Below, piece after piece: positions 1 to 35,779 of a stretch of DNA of 64,000 nt. The number at the start of each line of letters is the position of its first letter. The stretch's first letter is position 1. The translations under genes and the position numbers were made by a program. Below the pieces are notes generated by a model. It made no database searches. It was given only the letters and a program-made list of their open reading frames with translations, and was not told the DNA's origin. Origin of the DNA: Strigops habroptila (lineage: Eukaryota; Chordata; Aves; Psittaciformes; Psittacidae); the NCBI RefSeq assembly GCF_004027225.2, contig NC_044277.2, positions 137,883,057 to 137,947,056 on the forward strand. Reading direction: 5' to 3'.

Positions 1-95
1 TGGTTTAGTGTGAGGTGTCCCTGCCCATGGCAGGGGGGTTGGAACTAGATGATCTTAAAGTCCTTTCCAACCCAAACCATTCTATGATTCTGTTT
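1..95 (+). mobile_element. CR1 LINE 3' end
   Basis: The window opens inside a CR1 copy: CCATGGCAGGGGGGTTGGAA, then GATGATCTTAAAGTCCTTTC and an ATTCTATGATTCTG tail. The 5' part lies outside the window. Confidence 0.9.
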
Positions 96-3000
96 CTGGG
101 TTTTGAGTGTTTCTCTCCCAGATATTACACAGCTGTCCTCCATTATTTGTTTCAATAGCAGTTTCCACTTAGTATTTTATTCTTGCTATACTTATTAGGA
201 GAATGGGTAAATAAAGTACCAAATGCAACAAATTAAATATGGTATTATGTTTAGGTTATGGTCTCCTCCTGATCTATTTTTATCCAACTAATAATGCTTA
301 TCTTCTCTTTCTGCTGCCTACTTTATATTGCTCCCATTTAACTATATAGATTCTTCATGCTACTTAGTGCTCTCCTATTTCTATTAAAGAAAAGTAAGTA
401 CACATTACCTCAGTCTTTAGTTGAAGTAAAAACATCCAGATCAATGGTTCTTATACACATCTTGCTCTCAATGATTGTAGCCACCACTGGTAGAGGTAGC
501 AGAAGTTGCAGTTAACAACAGCTTTCAGTATCGGCCAGGACAATGTGCTTGACTACTCAGGAATTATTTAGGCAGCGCTTTGCTATGGCACATGTGTATT
601 AGAATTTGGGAATATCAGCCTAGGTCATCTTCAGTCCAGCAAGGCTTCCAAGAACATCTTTTCTGAGCTGGATCACAGCATTTCTTTCTTAGATTTAGGA
701 TTCCTGCCTGTCATCTGTGAGGAAGGAAAACAATCTTTTGAATGACTCTGAACATACATGCTTTAACACTCAGTGAATAAATTTTAATGTTCCAGAAGAA
801 AGCTTTTCATCTACACGACGTGTTAAAAGTGACTTGGTTTCAGACATTTATACCTGTGGGAGTTTTAATCCAAATAATATGGAAATAGTGCCCCCATTAT
901 TCTGTACATTTCTTTTTGAAAGCCACTCTGCATTAAACTTGTAGTACAGTGAAGTGTTCTTCACTGATGCAGTTCCTTCAGAACATTCCTGCATTTCTTG
1001 CAAACTATGAAACAAAGAACCTTGAGAAAAGGTACTGTTTTACCTTACTGCCAGACCTAAGCATGAAAAAAGCCAGCATATCTATTTTTTCAAGAAATCC
1101 ATTAACTATTATACAAGAATCATACCCCACATTCTTTCGAAACTAATTTTACAAATAACAACTTAGTGGTACACTGTGTTCGTATGTAACAGCTAGAGAG
1201 AATACGTTTCCTGCTACTGTGTCTGGTAGTAACTCACACCGAAGTTGTTACCATTCTGCTATAGAATTGTTACAATAACAACTCACCTTTTTTAGTTAGT
1301 TGGGCTTTATTCTACACATGCTCTTCTACTGGAAGCTTTTGTATCAGAAAGCCTTTGAAGAGTAGCTCTTTCAATTTATCCGGAAGCAGTGTGGTTTCTT
1401 TTTCCTGGGCTGTTACTGCTGCTCACATTCTTTCATTTCCAGGTAGTAAGTGCAATGAATTTGTCAGGTTTCCATGGAAAGGCAATACACATTATCCAGA
1501 ACTTTGCAACACAGTATCCGTTTCTGTCCCCATTCAACATTTTCCTTCCTTTTAGGTCTCTTCTAAAGTTAGAAAATGCCATTTATGTATCAATAGTTGT
1601 TTTTTTGTTAAACATTTTGATACTAAGTATCAGAATCCTAGTTACCTTGCAATGAGTTCTAAAGTTAGCTCTTCACTCTAAGACAGAAAGATTCTTCCAG
1701 GTTCTTCTATGTTCCCTGTGCCTTTTGAGACATATTGGAAGCTCTACTAAAACACGACATTTTTCTGCTGAGTTTATTTCTCTCACGGCTTTTGATAGGG
1801 AAGCACTGAAGCTCCTTTTTTACTTTATATCTTGCTGTTAGTTTATTGAAGAGGCACCTTTTAGTTCCAAAGGCATGCAAGTGAATTCCTCAGGTTTCCT
1901 AACCTGTACAGAGGCGTGGGTTTTTTTTGGGGTGTTTTTTGTGGGGTTTTTTTTTTGTTGTTGTTCTGGTCTGTTTGTTTGTTTCCCGTTCTCTTCCCCC
2001 TGCCCCCAGTTGCTTATTATTTTCTGTTATTTCTCTAAAAATACTCTGGATGCAGTTCTCTGGGACATGAGCAATGATGGTGAAAGAGTGCACTAGCATA
2101 AAGACTGAAAACACAATGAAATTACTTGAAGTCACAGAATAGCTAAAGTTTAAGAGATCGATTACAAAGGTATTGTTCTTTGTGACATTTAAGTCACAAA
2201 ATAAACTGTAAAGTTTTCCTCAGCTTTCGTATCAGAACATCCATTCTCCCAAATAACAGAAGCCACTAATTTTGAGTTGCTGTGCAGAATTGAAGAGAAC
2301 TCAGAGCAACCCTTTTTTTTCCTGGTAGTTTTTGTTAAAGTACAGCAAAGCAGGAACCACACCAACTCTCAGATTACCATAAAGACAGGGCACAGTTACA
2401 GCAATCAAACATAACCCAAGGCACATGCTCCAGCTCCAAGCTGCTTCACCAAACCAGCATGACTGCTTTTAGCCACAAAGCCAAACATCTCCATAGTGTG
2501 GTGCAGCACACAGCACCCCAAGACATCGAGTACAATAGATGTACTTCCACTGAGCACACACACGGAGCATAAGTGCTTCCAAACCCCCCTCCAGCTTCTG
2601 TTTAAATCTTTCCTGCTAATTTACGATCACATATCAAATACTGCATTTCAGAATGAGGATTGCAGTCATCCCGCCGTTGATCTACGCTACTCCCATGCTG
2701 TTCATGACAGGACATCCCATAATCCATAACAATGGTGCTCCCTCCAGGGTGTTAACAGTGCCAGGGACGTGGCTTGCTTAACAGGTTCTGTAACCCAGTG
2801 GCATAAAGATGCAAAGAGGTGAAACTACTTTTTAGATTCCCTCTAAATGAATCAGCACGTTAATGGGTCAGATGCTGTGCTTTACCTTTTTACTCCTACA
2901 GGTCTTTGCAGATTATAAAAAAAGCATAGCTAATTCTCCAAAAAGACATGAAATAAAAATATTATTCTCAATGTAGTGTGTTTGGGTCATCCTCTGGAGT

Positions 3001-3635
3001 TAAATTGACACTTTAAAGAGCATTCATATCCTTACAACAGGTATCTTGTGGCATAACATGCAAACTTAATGTATAATCCTACACTCAGTTCTTTGCGCTT
3101 TCAGTGCAATTTCCTCAGTTGTTCTGTAGTGCTTCTACAAGGTGTGAGGAACGATTTTCCCAAGGAGTAAAATCTGTTGATTTAACCTGCTCAGGAGCCT
3201 CATTGCCCTTTTGAACCATAGGCATAAACATACAAAACCAATAGATTCTAATGTTGGTCCTAATAGCCTTTCCTTAGAATGACTGCTGCTTCACTTTCTG
3301 TGCTCTGTGGGCCCCTTACACCACCTCCCTCACCTCTCGGGCTCCTGGATGACAGCAAGTCTCAAAGAGATGTGAGGAAAGGCCTATGTTTCCAGGCTGG
3401 CAGTGGGCCGCCACTTATGGGAACAAGAACAATGCTGGGAACAGAGAACATTACCAGTGAGGGATGGTTACTGAGAGACACAACACTGCAGTGGCAACAG
3501 GCTAAGGATTCAGTTGTCCTGTGAATATACCATGAGTGTGAGTGGGACAAAAAACAGGTAGGAAATAAAATCCTACAAGGTGGTGAACACAATTTTCCAA
3601 CAATAAAGGCTGTGCCAGATTGAGAGGACCATATT
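96..3635. other. Intergenic, AT-rich, no gene seen
   Basis: There are only short chance frames, with no family motif and no splice-consistent exon. A T/G homopolymer-rich tract lies at 1919-1985. Confidence 0.7.
1919..1985 (+). repeat. Low-complexity T/G tract
   Basis: Runs of T broken by GGGG, then TTGTTGTTG and TTTGTTTGTTT. Simple low-complexity DNA. Confidence 0.8.
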
Positions 3636-3782
3636 GTAGAATCATAGAATAGGTTGGGTTGGAAGGGACCTCCAAAGGTCAACTAATCCAGCCCCCCCTG
3701 CAATAAGCAGGGACATACTCAACTAGATCAGGTTGCTCAGAACCACATCCAGCCTGGCCTTGAATGTATTCAAGGAACTATG
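3636..3782 (-). mobile_element. CR1 LINE 3' fragment
   Basis: On the plus strand it starts with the reversed tail AGAATCATAGAATAGGTTGG and continues GGAAGGGACCTCCAAAGGTC, ending near CAGCCTGGCCTTGAATGTAT, a minus-oriented CR1 end. Confidence 0.9.
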
Positions 3783-6700
3783 TTACTGTCATGCTACTGT
3801 CATCCTCATGGCTTGATTTCTCCCACTGCCCACCCAAGAAGAAAGAACAGCAGCCATTGTGAACTGGGGAGCGTGTGGAGGCTGTATGGGGCTGGGGTAT
3901 CAGCCTGCAATACACAGGAGGAGCAAGAAAAAGACAGAATCCAGGGATGATGTGAAAGTGTCCAGATCTTACCTGTGACTCGCGTGAAAGTTGCCTTGAT
4001 CCCCACAGCAAGGACTGCTTCAAAGGATGAAAACCACTAGTTTAGAAGAAAGAAAATCTGGAAGGGCTTTTCACAGTCAAGACAACAGGGAGGGTTACCC
4101 CAGAAGGTAATGGATATCACATGTTAATCGAGGGAATCTTCCAAAAGATGGCCAAAGCATCTGATTATGCTGCACTGTAGAATATGCTCATCTTACTGCT
4201 AATATAACTAATCCAATGTTACAGTGAGGGTTTTCTCAGTCTAGTATGTATTAAATACAAAATCCACTGATCAATACTGCTAGAGGTGACTCCTGCTTGA
4301 CTGACAGGTACACTACATGACCAGCGTGCCTCTTCCATACAACTTTTTCAATAAAATATTCCCCAGTTATGGATTTAATATTCAATTCTCGGAGTATAAC
4401 AGGTTCTAGTTGATCTCCATTGAATGTTATCAGATGCCAGGAAATCTCCAGTTCTTTAAAAATTAATTATATTATTTCCTTTTCTCTTTTTCTAACCTTT
4501 CAGTCACCTTTTCACTAGCACACATGCTGCCTCCATGCTCTGTTCACAGATGTGTTTGTCACTGAATATTTGCCAAGCACTGAATTTCCTCCCATGACCA
4601 GTAATCAGTCCTGTATGTGAAGTAAATGCAATAAGAAGTTTAAAAAAGTACTTTCCAGTGCTCTGGCAAGTGTTTGTTTCTGTTTAATGTCTGTTTCCTA
4701 TCATGGATTTAATTTCTATGGGCCAGAAATGCATGTAAATCTTCCTGCATCTTCAGGAGGTTATTTATATATTGGGACTGGATGAACACCCATTTCTTCC
4801 TATCTTTCTGTCGCACATTAATTTTTTTTCAGCAATAAACTAGTGCACAAGTATAAATTACTGGCAAGCCTTAAAAATCTGAAACAAAACTATAAAAGAA
4901 AGCTGCAGAATATTGCTAGTTACAATGCTAGTGAAGAAAAATTGCAAAGTCCATTGCACTGAATGCGAATCCTGGGGTTTCACCCTTGTTAAAAAAACCC
5001 AAATGGATTTATAGTGAAAAAACCTCATTATCAAAAACTCACTTTGAAGTAGGGAAACAACTGATACCACTAACGATATTGTCAGGGGCTGAGTTGACTG
5101 ATGGCTGAGATAAAGGCAGTTCATACATAGTTCTGACACTTGAGCAAGAACTTGCTGAAGGCACTGTTTGCCTTTGTAAGGCTCCATGACGATACTTCCT
5201 TTCAAAAAAATATTTGATTTATAAAAACCAAACCAATTAGTTTAGTTTGCTAAATAAACCCCCAAATGATGCAAATTTGACATTCACTTATCAGCATTAA
5301 CCTGATCTTACTTTATTTATCCGCAAATGTTCAAATTAAAACGTAGTGTCTAACATGTCCTGTCTGTGCTGCTACCTCCATTGTGGAGTTTTGGGGGTTT
5401 GTTTGTTTGTGGGGGTTGTTTGTTTATTTTTTAATTCCAATCTGTTATTTCAAATGTTGGTTTTTTTCCTATTTTCTTTGAAACCATCATTGCTAACACC
5501 ATGGAAATAACACCATGGAAATGAGCAAGTATCCTTAGGCAGAAACCTAACAAAGGAAAACACCCAAACCAAACATCAGGGGCATGCTTCTTACTAAACC
5601 AGACCAGAACAGCTCCAAAATTCTTCATGTAGTCCACAAACAGGCACTTCCCTTTTGGCCAATAAAGTTTTACATCTTTTTGCCAGCAGTGAACTTTGGT
5701 TTTAATATACCATGTATTTCCTTGATGCTTTGGCTAAAAGCAAAAACTGCTGCAGTTTAACTATGTTACTTTGATTTTTGATATAACGCAAGCATAGACA
5801 CATGTATATTATGCTACCTTCTATCCTTCTCATTACAATGGTAATGTAGAGGGAAGAAGCAAGTCTCTCTTTCCATTCTGAAGTTTGCTGTTCTTTCCAT
5901 CTGCTCCAAGGGGTTGTGATCAACTGTTCCACCTACTTTACTAACAGTTTGCTTAAACATCGCTCTTGGATGTCTTCATTTTCTTACGTTAGCTGGTTTC
6001 CTGATGACTGTTTCACAAGGGAGTCTGTATATTGTTATTTGAAGTGCTTATCTAAAATAAATCCAGCACTGCCTCCTGATTGTGACAGAAGTAAGGTGCT
6101 AGCTGATGTTTTTCTGGAGGGGATATGGGAGACACACATTATATTACTGAAGTTCCAAGGATATGAAATAACACATAGCATTACGTAATGGAAGGATCAA
6201 ATTAACAGAACACACATGGATATGTTACAATCAAAATGCATAGTGAAATAATCTTTCCCACCCCCCATTTACAAGATCCCTAACAGAAAATCATAGCTAG
6301 CCAGTACTTAAAACTCAGTCCTCCAAGTCTCTATAGGTGCTCAATGCCACAATGAAATCTCATAATCATTACAGATAGTGTGCTCTTATAATTCTTGCTT
6401 ACAGTATGTCACTAAACATACTTTTTCCAAAATCAAAGACTGAGGTTATTCACTGGAAGAAAGGAAGGAATGAATCTGTGTCAAGCAGTAGATACTCTCA
6501 ATTTTAAAAATATTTCTATAGCTTAGACTAGTAAAAATAAAGGATGTTTAAAAAAGGGCATTCCTGAGATCTTAGACTGCTCTGCAAGAAAAGCTGTTCG
6601 CTATTCTGGGCACTTTTCTTCTACTGAAAATTTTTAGTGACTTAAATATAAATGAGCACATAGAAAAACATCTCAAAAATGGGGTCAACCGTGGAAGTTA

Positions 6701-9700
6701 CCTCTGCCAGCACTAGCTTATGTAGTCCATTACATTTTCTTTCCCCATTACATTTTATTAAATACTGGGGGTTTCTGTTGGTTTTTGAGTGTAATCAGAT
6801 TTAATTACTATTGCCTTTTTTTAATTGCCGAGTTTGAATATTTTTAATCTATCCCTTTTGTCTGTCCTAACTAAATAAAAGTAAAGCAACTAACTTAATT
6901 TTTGTCGTAGTATATTTACCATACAGTTGCAATCCTCTGTATAAACTAAAAGCAATTTGAAATGTATTTTAAATTAGATGGAAATGTGTAGAAAAAGATG
7001 AAGCTGCAGAAACTGAAGCAGGCTGATCATCAATGAGGCTAATAGCCTAATTACAAAGCTTACCATAAAAAGCAAAGCCCAAGAACAGACATAAAAATCT
7101 AGACAAAGGAAAAAAAACCCTGTTCTCTTATTCAGAGAGGCAGACGGTCACATTTAGACCCTTACACATTTCACAGTATCTATACACCTAAAATACAGAT
7201 ACTTCAAGCTGTTTGACCTTGGCTTCTTACTTGGCCGTTCCCAAGTGCCATATTGTAGGATGGAAAGGCCTCAAAATTCTGCTCCTGAAACTAATAACCT
7301 CAGGGAAGAAGAAACCGTATCAACCTACTAAAGACTAAGATCATTGCAGATATTGGTGCTATGACTCTTTCATTCTACCCACGCTGACAGCACTTTGTGA
7401 CCAACAATCAGTAAATATAGTATCACTGATTGTTGCTTAGAGAGACCGTAAGCTACAAGGCGTAAAGCACTGCTGGCAACGATAGTACCCTATAGAAAAA
7501 CCCTAAGAGCTAGCACACAGTAAAGCTGAACCACTGCCAGTGATGCTGAATAACTTTTAAAGAAATATTCAAAGTATTGATAGGACCTACATCTATTCCA
7601 CCGTGTTCGAAGAAGTCATGGGTCTGTATTTGTTTCTCCACCCTCCACACGATATGAAGCAATGATATAGAAGTTTTTTCAACATAGACACATTTTTTAA
7701 GTTGTTGAATTGCTTACAGAACACTGGCAAAATCTTAAATTTTGTCCAGAACGAGAGGTTTGAACCTATAGTGGAAATTAGAAATGTATTTTAAATAATG
7801 TCTGTGCTTTACAAATGCTGAGTTTTGACAAATAGTAAAAGGGTACATCAAATTCTTAACTGGTAGTATATTTCCCTTTCTAGCTTAAGCAACCGAAAGT
7901 GAAGAGACAGGGACTGTGGGCATGGAGGACAGATATCCTGCTATCTCTGCCCCCCTTGGAGTTCCTTTGTTTTGGCTTGTTTTGTTTTGAGCTGCAAGAA
8001 CTATGGAATGGGTGTTCCCAGCTTCTGGCAGCCATATGTGCTGCCTACCATCTGTTTTCATTCCACTGTGCTATGGAGACAAACATACTTCATTTTTAGT
8101 GTTCTGCATTTCCCGATGTTGCACATAATAGGGATTACATCTGACGTCTAAGCCCCTGTATGTGAAAAATCTTCTGTGGATAACTGATGAGAAAAGGCAA
8201 CAGATTATCACACAGGATGAGATGAGATAATTTGCATTGCCTATTTCTCAGTACAAGTACATAATTTATACAAAAGTTTGCTTGATTCCTGTACACTTAT
8301 GCTTTCTCTCTACACTGCCCACATGTGGCTTCCTCCATATGTTTTAAAGATACATTTTCCCAGCAACTTCCTGGGTTGTAGGAAATTACTACTACAACTT
8401 CATGGGTTGCCCCTAGTGGTTGCAATTCTGTGCGCAGCAGAGTCAAAACAGGATATGAAGAAAAGAACAGCTGTAGAGAGATAAACCGCAGAGCCAACAG
8501 CGCAGTACAACAAATACTGGTTTGAAAGGAGGAATTCTGTGCACAGGCTCCCACATAGTTCTGCTGGAAACCATGCACTACAAAATTAGTTTGCCAGCAT
8601 TAATTGGATCGTACAGTATTTATGTAAAATTTGATTGAGAAGATTTCACTGCTACACCTCACTGCAACTCTGGAAAGCACTTATGGCACATTGGACAGCC
8701 AGCAACTCTTTAAAGTGCACTAGACTAAACTGAATTCTAGAAAACATTGCTGGCTTTGCCTATTGACATTAAGCCATACGTTTCTAGGCAGCAGTATTTT
8801 TCTTCCCCCCATTTGACCTCTCCCTCCTCAAGGTTACAGGAAGCTGAGTAAGCACTGACTTTTAGCTGCATATGCCCTGATAATAACTTCTACAGCTCAA
8901 CCAGTATCATATCATTGCCAGCATAACTTAATACCCATACTTTCAGAGCATGTTGCAGTACAGATCTTTCTATCATATTTGTATGGTGGAATATAATACT
9001 GCAAATTAAGGATACTCTAAGTTATTATTAAGCAACTACTGATGAGGAATTACCTCTGGTTTCAGAAAATAATGAAAAAGTTATTGAGCTGCATTGAAAG
9101 AGATCAACAGGGAAAATTAGTGCCTTTAAAACAGCCTATGCATGAAGAGATTCAAAACACTCACTGTTTATAGGGTACTCCAAAAGACATCTGAAGGAGT
9201 TCCATGTAACTTTTTCAGATTAGTTCTATTCAGTCTGAGGTTTTTATTCATTAATTCTTTCCTATAATAATGTACTTCTACTCATTGCATGTCATCTTAC
9301 AAATACAGAAGTACTTCTTGATTAATTAGGTTTGAATCTTTTTAATTCATTCAAACATTTTAATAATGGACTTCAACTACTCTTCTGTTTGAGTGGATGA
9401 TTCTGTTAAGTTATCTGCAGCTATTACTCTTCCCCCAGAGATTCTGACCAAAATTGTGAGAAAATTACTTTTATCTTACTACTATTAAATGTACTTTGCC
9501 TTCTGCTTTCAAATTACCAAATGTAGTTAAATTGTTCAGCAATTCCTTGAGGTCATCTGTTTTAAGTAATACAATGCAAGAAATTATTTCTGTCTTAAAG
9601 CAGTATCTTTTTCAGCCATCAAATTACGAAGCAGGAATACTTTTGCTGATTGGTGTCACCAAGTCTTTTTCTGCCTTTTTTCTTCCCACATAGCATACAT

Positions 9701-9984
9701 ATTAGTCTAAAATACTTTTCTGTTGGGTTCCCACTCAAAATCTCAGAACTAGCATTTAGCTGAAACTAAATACAGGAGGAGTTTTGAATGGAGACTGGCA
9801 AATTCCCTTTGCATTAGTCAAGTGTTGATGAATGCTCTTCTATAACAGTTCCCTGTCACTATGTTGTTTTGCATTAAGGGAGTGAGACCATCTCTTCTAA
9901 TCCCCCTCCTAAAATGCCAATTTACATTCTGAAACAAAATATATAATCCATCATACATCATTCTGTCACCCCTGAACTGCCATA
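3783..9984. other. Intergenic, no gene seen
   Basis: AT-rich sequence with scattered short frames and no recognisable domain. It includes a T/G-rich tract at 5388-5432 and a 14-base direct repeat (AACACCATGGAAAT) near 5495-5523. By human synteny the next gene toward low coordinates would be TOP2B, but no TOP2B exon is seen. Confidence 0.65.
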
Positions 9985-10292
9985 AGCTGCTGCTGGAGAG
10001 GGACTCTTCATCAAGGACTGTAGTGATGGGACAAGGGATAACAGGTTCAAACTTTAACAGGGGAAGTTCAGGTTAGATATAAGGAAGAAGCTCTTTACTG
10101 TGAGGGTGGTGAGGCACTGGCACAGGTTGCCCAAAGAAGTGGTAAATGCTCCATCCCTGGCAGTGTTTAAGGCCGGGCTGGACAGAGCCTTGGGCACCAT
10201 GGTCTAGTGTGAAGTGTCCCTTCCCATGGCAGGGGGTTGGAACTAGATGATCTTAAGGTCCTTTCCAACCCAAACCATTCTATGATTCTATG
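9985..10292 (+). mobile_element. CR1 LINE 3' end
   Basis: The copy runs from GGACTCTTCATCAAGGACTG through AGGAAGAAGCTCTTTACTGT to GATGATCTTAAGGTCCTTTC and the tail ATTCTATGATTCTATG. It is about 310 bases, severely 5'-truncated and non-coding. Confidence 0.93.
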
Positions 10293-10639
10293 TCTGTGGC
10301 ATAATTTTGATGCCTCTGCTCACTGTGCATATGCAGTTTCCTAATAAAATCTGAATAGTTTTATATTTGCTTAGATTTGTTGAAAGGTCAGCAAATATTT
10401 CAATTATTTTTAACAATTATTTCAAATCAATACAGAGGCTGGAAACGGTCAGAAAGAGGAACAAAAAGCTATAAAAACACTGATCTTGAGAACATCATCT
10501 CTAATTTTCACTTATTTTAAAATAAAACGATAGTTTGAATTTTGCATTATAGTCCTGTAATAGAAAATTTCTTGTACAATCCAACTGTAGCCTTCCTCAA
10601 ATTCTCTGATAAAGATTACCTAATCTGAACATTCATTCC
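10293..10639. other. Intergenic or distal NGLY1 3' flank, no gene seen
   Basis: Very AT-rich sequence between a CR1 copy and the candidate poly(A) signals of NGLY1. It has no open frame or motif worth naming. Confidence 0.6.
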
Positions 10640-11663
10640 ATACTTTATTCACAGCACTGACATCTGGGTGGCAGTTTTTATTAGACTCAACGAAAAGAAA
10701 TTTAAACACTGCAGTAACAAACAGAAAAATTGCATATAGTTTTACATCAAATTTGGGAATAATATTCAAAGTAACTCAAGACAATAGCTTGAAAAGTGAT
10801 TTCAACCTACATGCTTAATAAATCTTTTAAAAAGTAGGCAGATCTGAATTTATATCATTAAAAAGTATTTATAATGAATAATCTATTTTTATAGAAAGAA
10901 ATTCAGATAGTTTTAGTCTCAATTTCATATCACAGACTACGACATTCTTAGGTACATAATGAACACTTCTTGCAAAATTATTTTCCTAGCATATCATTAT
11001 ATTTCCAAACATTTCTAGGTATTAAATGCAACTTTAATACTTACATAAAGGTATATAAGTATATAAGGTATATAAGATCATTTAAAGATTGCTTCAAAAT
11101 TTAGTTTAATTTCAGCTCCTATGGTTATTACACAAATTAATATTTTTAAAATGTCTAAGACTTCTATTATTCTTTAAAATATCTTAAAATCATCACAAGC
11201 ATCTGCTGTAATTGGAAAATTGAAATCAAATTGTTTTTCCAAGGAGATTATATATAAAAAAAACCCCAAACACAAAACTCCCCAGAAACTAAAGAAAAAT
11301 ACCGCAGCAAGCCAACCCCAAACCTCCAAATTACAATATATTACAATTGCTCTGTGATCATATTTTGCTTCCTAAAAACTGTTTCCTTTTCATTATAAAG
11401 TTTAAGAAAAAGGTATTTAATGGTTCAATCCCTTAATTCTGGTGTTTGGTTTTAAAGCGAAGAGGTTTTCATTGTGATCTTTACCTATTCAAGTTGGTTA
11501 AATGGATGTTTCAAGTGCAGTTTCAAGTTGGTTAAATGGGAGCAGTGAAACAGGAAGTATCTGCCAGGAGGATGAACAAGAACAGCCGACCAAACCTTCA
11601 TATGTTGTATCCATGGTATAAGGTCTTCAAGGAATCCAAAGGACATTTCTTCATTTCAGGTTT
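10640..11663 (-). other. NGLY1: Probable NGLY1 3' UTR with candidate poly(A) signals
   Basis: Directly after the NGLY1 stop the minus strand holds an ATTAAA at 11421-11416 and AATAAA at 10682-10677 and 10649-10644. Any could be the poly(A) signal, and the sequence alone does not decide. The stretch is AT-rich and has no open frame of note. It contains the 18-base direct repeat of 11489-11539. Confidence 0.4.
11489..11539. repeat. Short direct repeat in NGLY1 3' flank
   Basis: The 18-mer TTCAAGTTGGTTAAATGG occurs at 11489-11506 and again at 11522-11539, with a 15-base spacer. It looks like a local duplication, and no function is suggested. Confidence 0.8.
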
Positions 11664-34096
<22,433 letters not shown>

Positions 34097-34274
34097 CGCG
34101 CCCCGCCGCCGGTGCCGCCGGGAGCGGCCGCAGCCCGCATGCGCAGCCGGGGCGGTGAGGTCACGCCCTCAGAGACCGCTCCCGCAGCGGTCCCGCCGCG
34201 GTCGGGGTCAGCGGTGGCGGTACGGGAGCGGTGAGCTGCTGTGTGCTGAGGGTTTTGGGCATAGAATCATCTGC

Positions 34275-34916
34275 GTTAACAGGAGCCGGCTTCAGTGTGC
34301 GCTTGCAGCCCAGAAAGCCAGCTGTATCCTGGGCTGCATCAAAAGAAGCGTGACCAGCAGGTCGAAGGAGGTGATCCTGCCCCTCTACTCTGCTCTCGTG
34401 AGACCTCACTTGGAGTATTGTGTACAGTTCTGGTGTCCTCAACATAAAAAGGACATGGAGCTGTTGGAGCGAGTCCAGAGGAGGGCCACGAGGATGATCG
34501 GGGGCTGGAGCACCTCCTGTGTGAAGACAGGCTGAGAGAGTTGGGGCTGTTCAGCCTGGAGAAGAGAAGCTGCATGGAGACCTCATAGCAGCCTTCCAGT
34601 ATCTGAGGGGGGCCTACAAGGATGCTGGGGTGGGACTTTTTGTTAAGGACTGTAGTGGTAGGACAAGGGGTAACAGGACAATCAGACGGGAAGTTTAGAT
34701 TAGATATAAGGAAGAAGTTCTTTACAGTGAGTGTGGTGAGGCACTGGAATGCCCAGGGAAGTTGTGAGTGCTCCATCCCTGGCAGTGTTCAAGGCCAGGC
34801 TGGACAGAGCGTTGGGCGACATGGTCTAGTGCAAGGTGTCCCTGCCCATGGCAGGGGGGGTGGAACTAGATGAGCTTTAAGGTTCTTTCCAACCCTAACT
34901 ATTCTATGATTCTAAG
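34275..34916 (+). mobile_element. CR1 LINE, 5'-truncated, plus orientation
   Basis: The fragment covers the end of the CR1 reverse-transcriptase ORF; a conceptual translation around 34390-34500 gives LYSALVRPHLEYCVQFW and [12 protein letters not shown], typical CR1 C-terminal peptides. It then runs through the 3' UTR to the tail ending in an ATTCTATGATTCT-type repeat. The frame is interrupted, so it is inactive. It lies between the two CpG-rich blocks. Confidence 0.9.
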
Positions 34917-34924
34917 TATAACCA

Positions 34925-35415
34925 TTACCCCAACACTGCCAAGGCCACCACTAAACCATACCGCTGAGGGCCTCATCTACACGGTTTTGAACACTTCCAG
35001 GGATGGTGATTCCACGACTTCCCTGGGCAGCCCATTCCAATGCCTGATCAGCCTCTTGGTGAAAAGATTTTTCCTAATATCCAATCTAAACCTCCCCTGG
35101 TGCAGCTTGAGGCCGTTACCTCTCGTCCTATTGCTTGTTACTTGGGAGAAGAGACTGACCCCCACCCCACTACAATCTCCTGTCAGGTAGTTGTAAAGAG
35201 CAATAAAGTCTGCCCCAAGCCTTTTCTTCTCCAGACTAACCCCCCCGGGTCCCTCAGCTGTTTCTCATCATACTTGTGCTCCAGACTCTTCACCAGCTCT
35301 GTTGCCCTTCTCTGGACCCGCTCCAGCACCTCAATATCTCTCTTGTAGTGAGGGGCCCAGAACTGAACACAGGATTCGAGGTGCAGCCTCACCAGTGCCC
35401 AGCACAGGGGATCAT
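34925..35415 (-). mobile_element. CR1 LINE fragment, minus orientation
   Basis: Read on the minus strand this is the same CR1 region: [20 protein letters not shown] is the C-terminal reverse-transcriptase peptide, followed by the 3' UTR. The last bases of the usual CR1 tail are missing where it meets the plus-oriented copy, so the two are opposed and almost touching. It differs from the neighbour and probably belongs to another CR1 subfamily. Confidence 0.88.
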
Positions 35416-35779
35416 CAGAGGGGCGCTGGCACTAGAGCAAGGGAGCAAAGTGTCGGCAGGAAAACTGCTGAGAAATTACTTATGGTGACATATAAAATGG
35501 GCCTGGAAAAAACTCCAGGGTATGGTGCTGAGGAGCTCCTCACGCCTGTGTGTGACGGCCCCGAGCTAAGTGGTTATGTGCTGTCCACCGCCGGAGTTTC
35601 CACAGTTCAGTGCGGCAATCCGGTATTGAGGAAACCGGTGGGACACGACAAGGCGTCCCTCACGGCCGTAGTGTTACCCTTTTGCCTATTACTCCACTGG
35701 GACCGTTCGTTCGGGGGTTGCCTAGCATTTCTGCCCTCCCTTTGCGAGTTTTCAACGCGTGTTTTGGGGGAGGAAGCCA

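Noticed and set aside
1-11400. Search for exons of TOP2B, the expected neighbour
   Set aside because: No frame with topoisomerase motifs was seen on either strand, so the gene presumably lies beyond the window edge.
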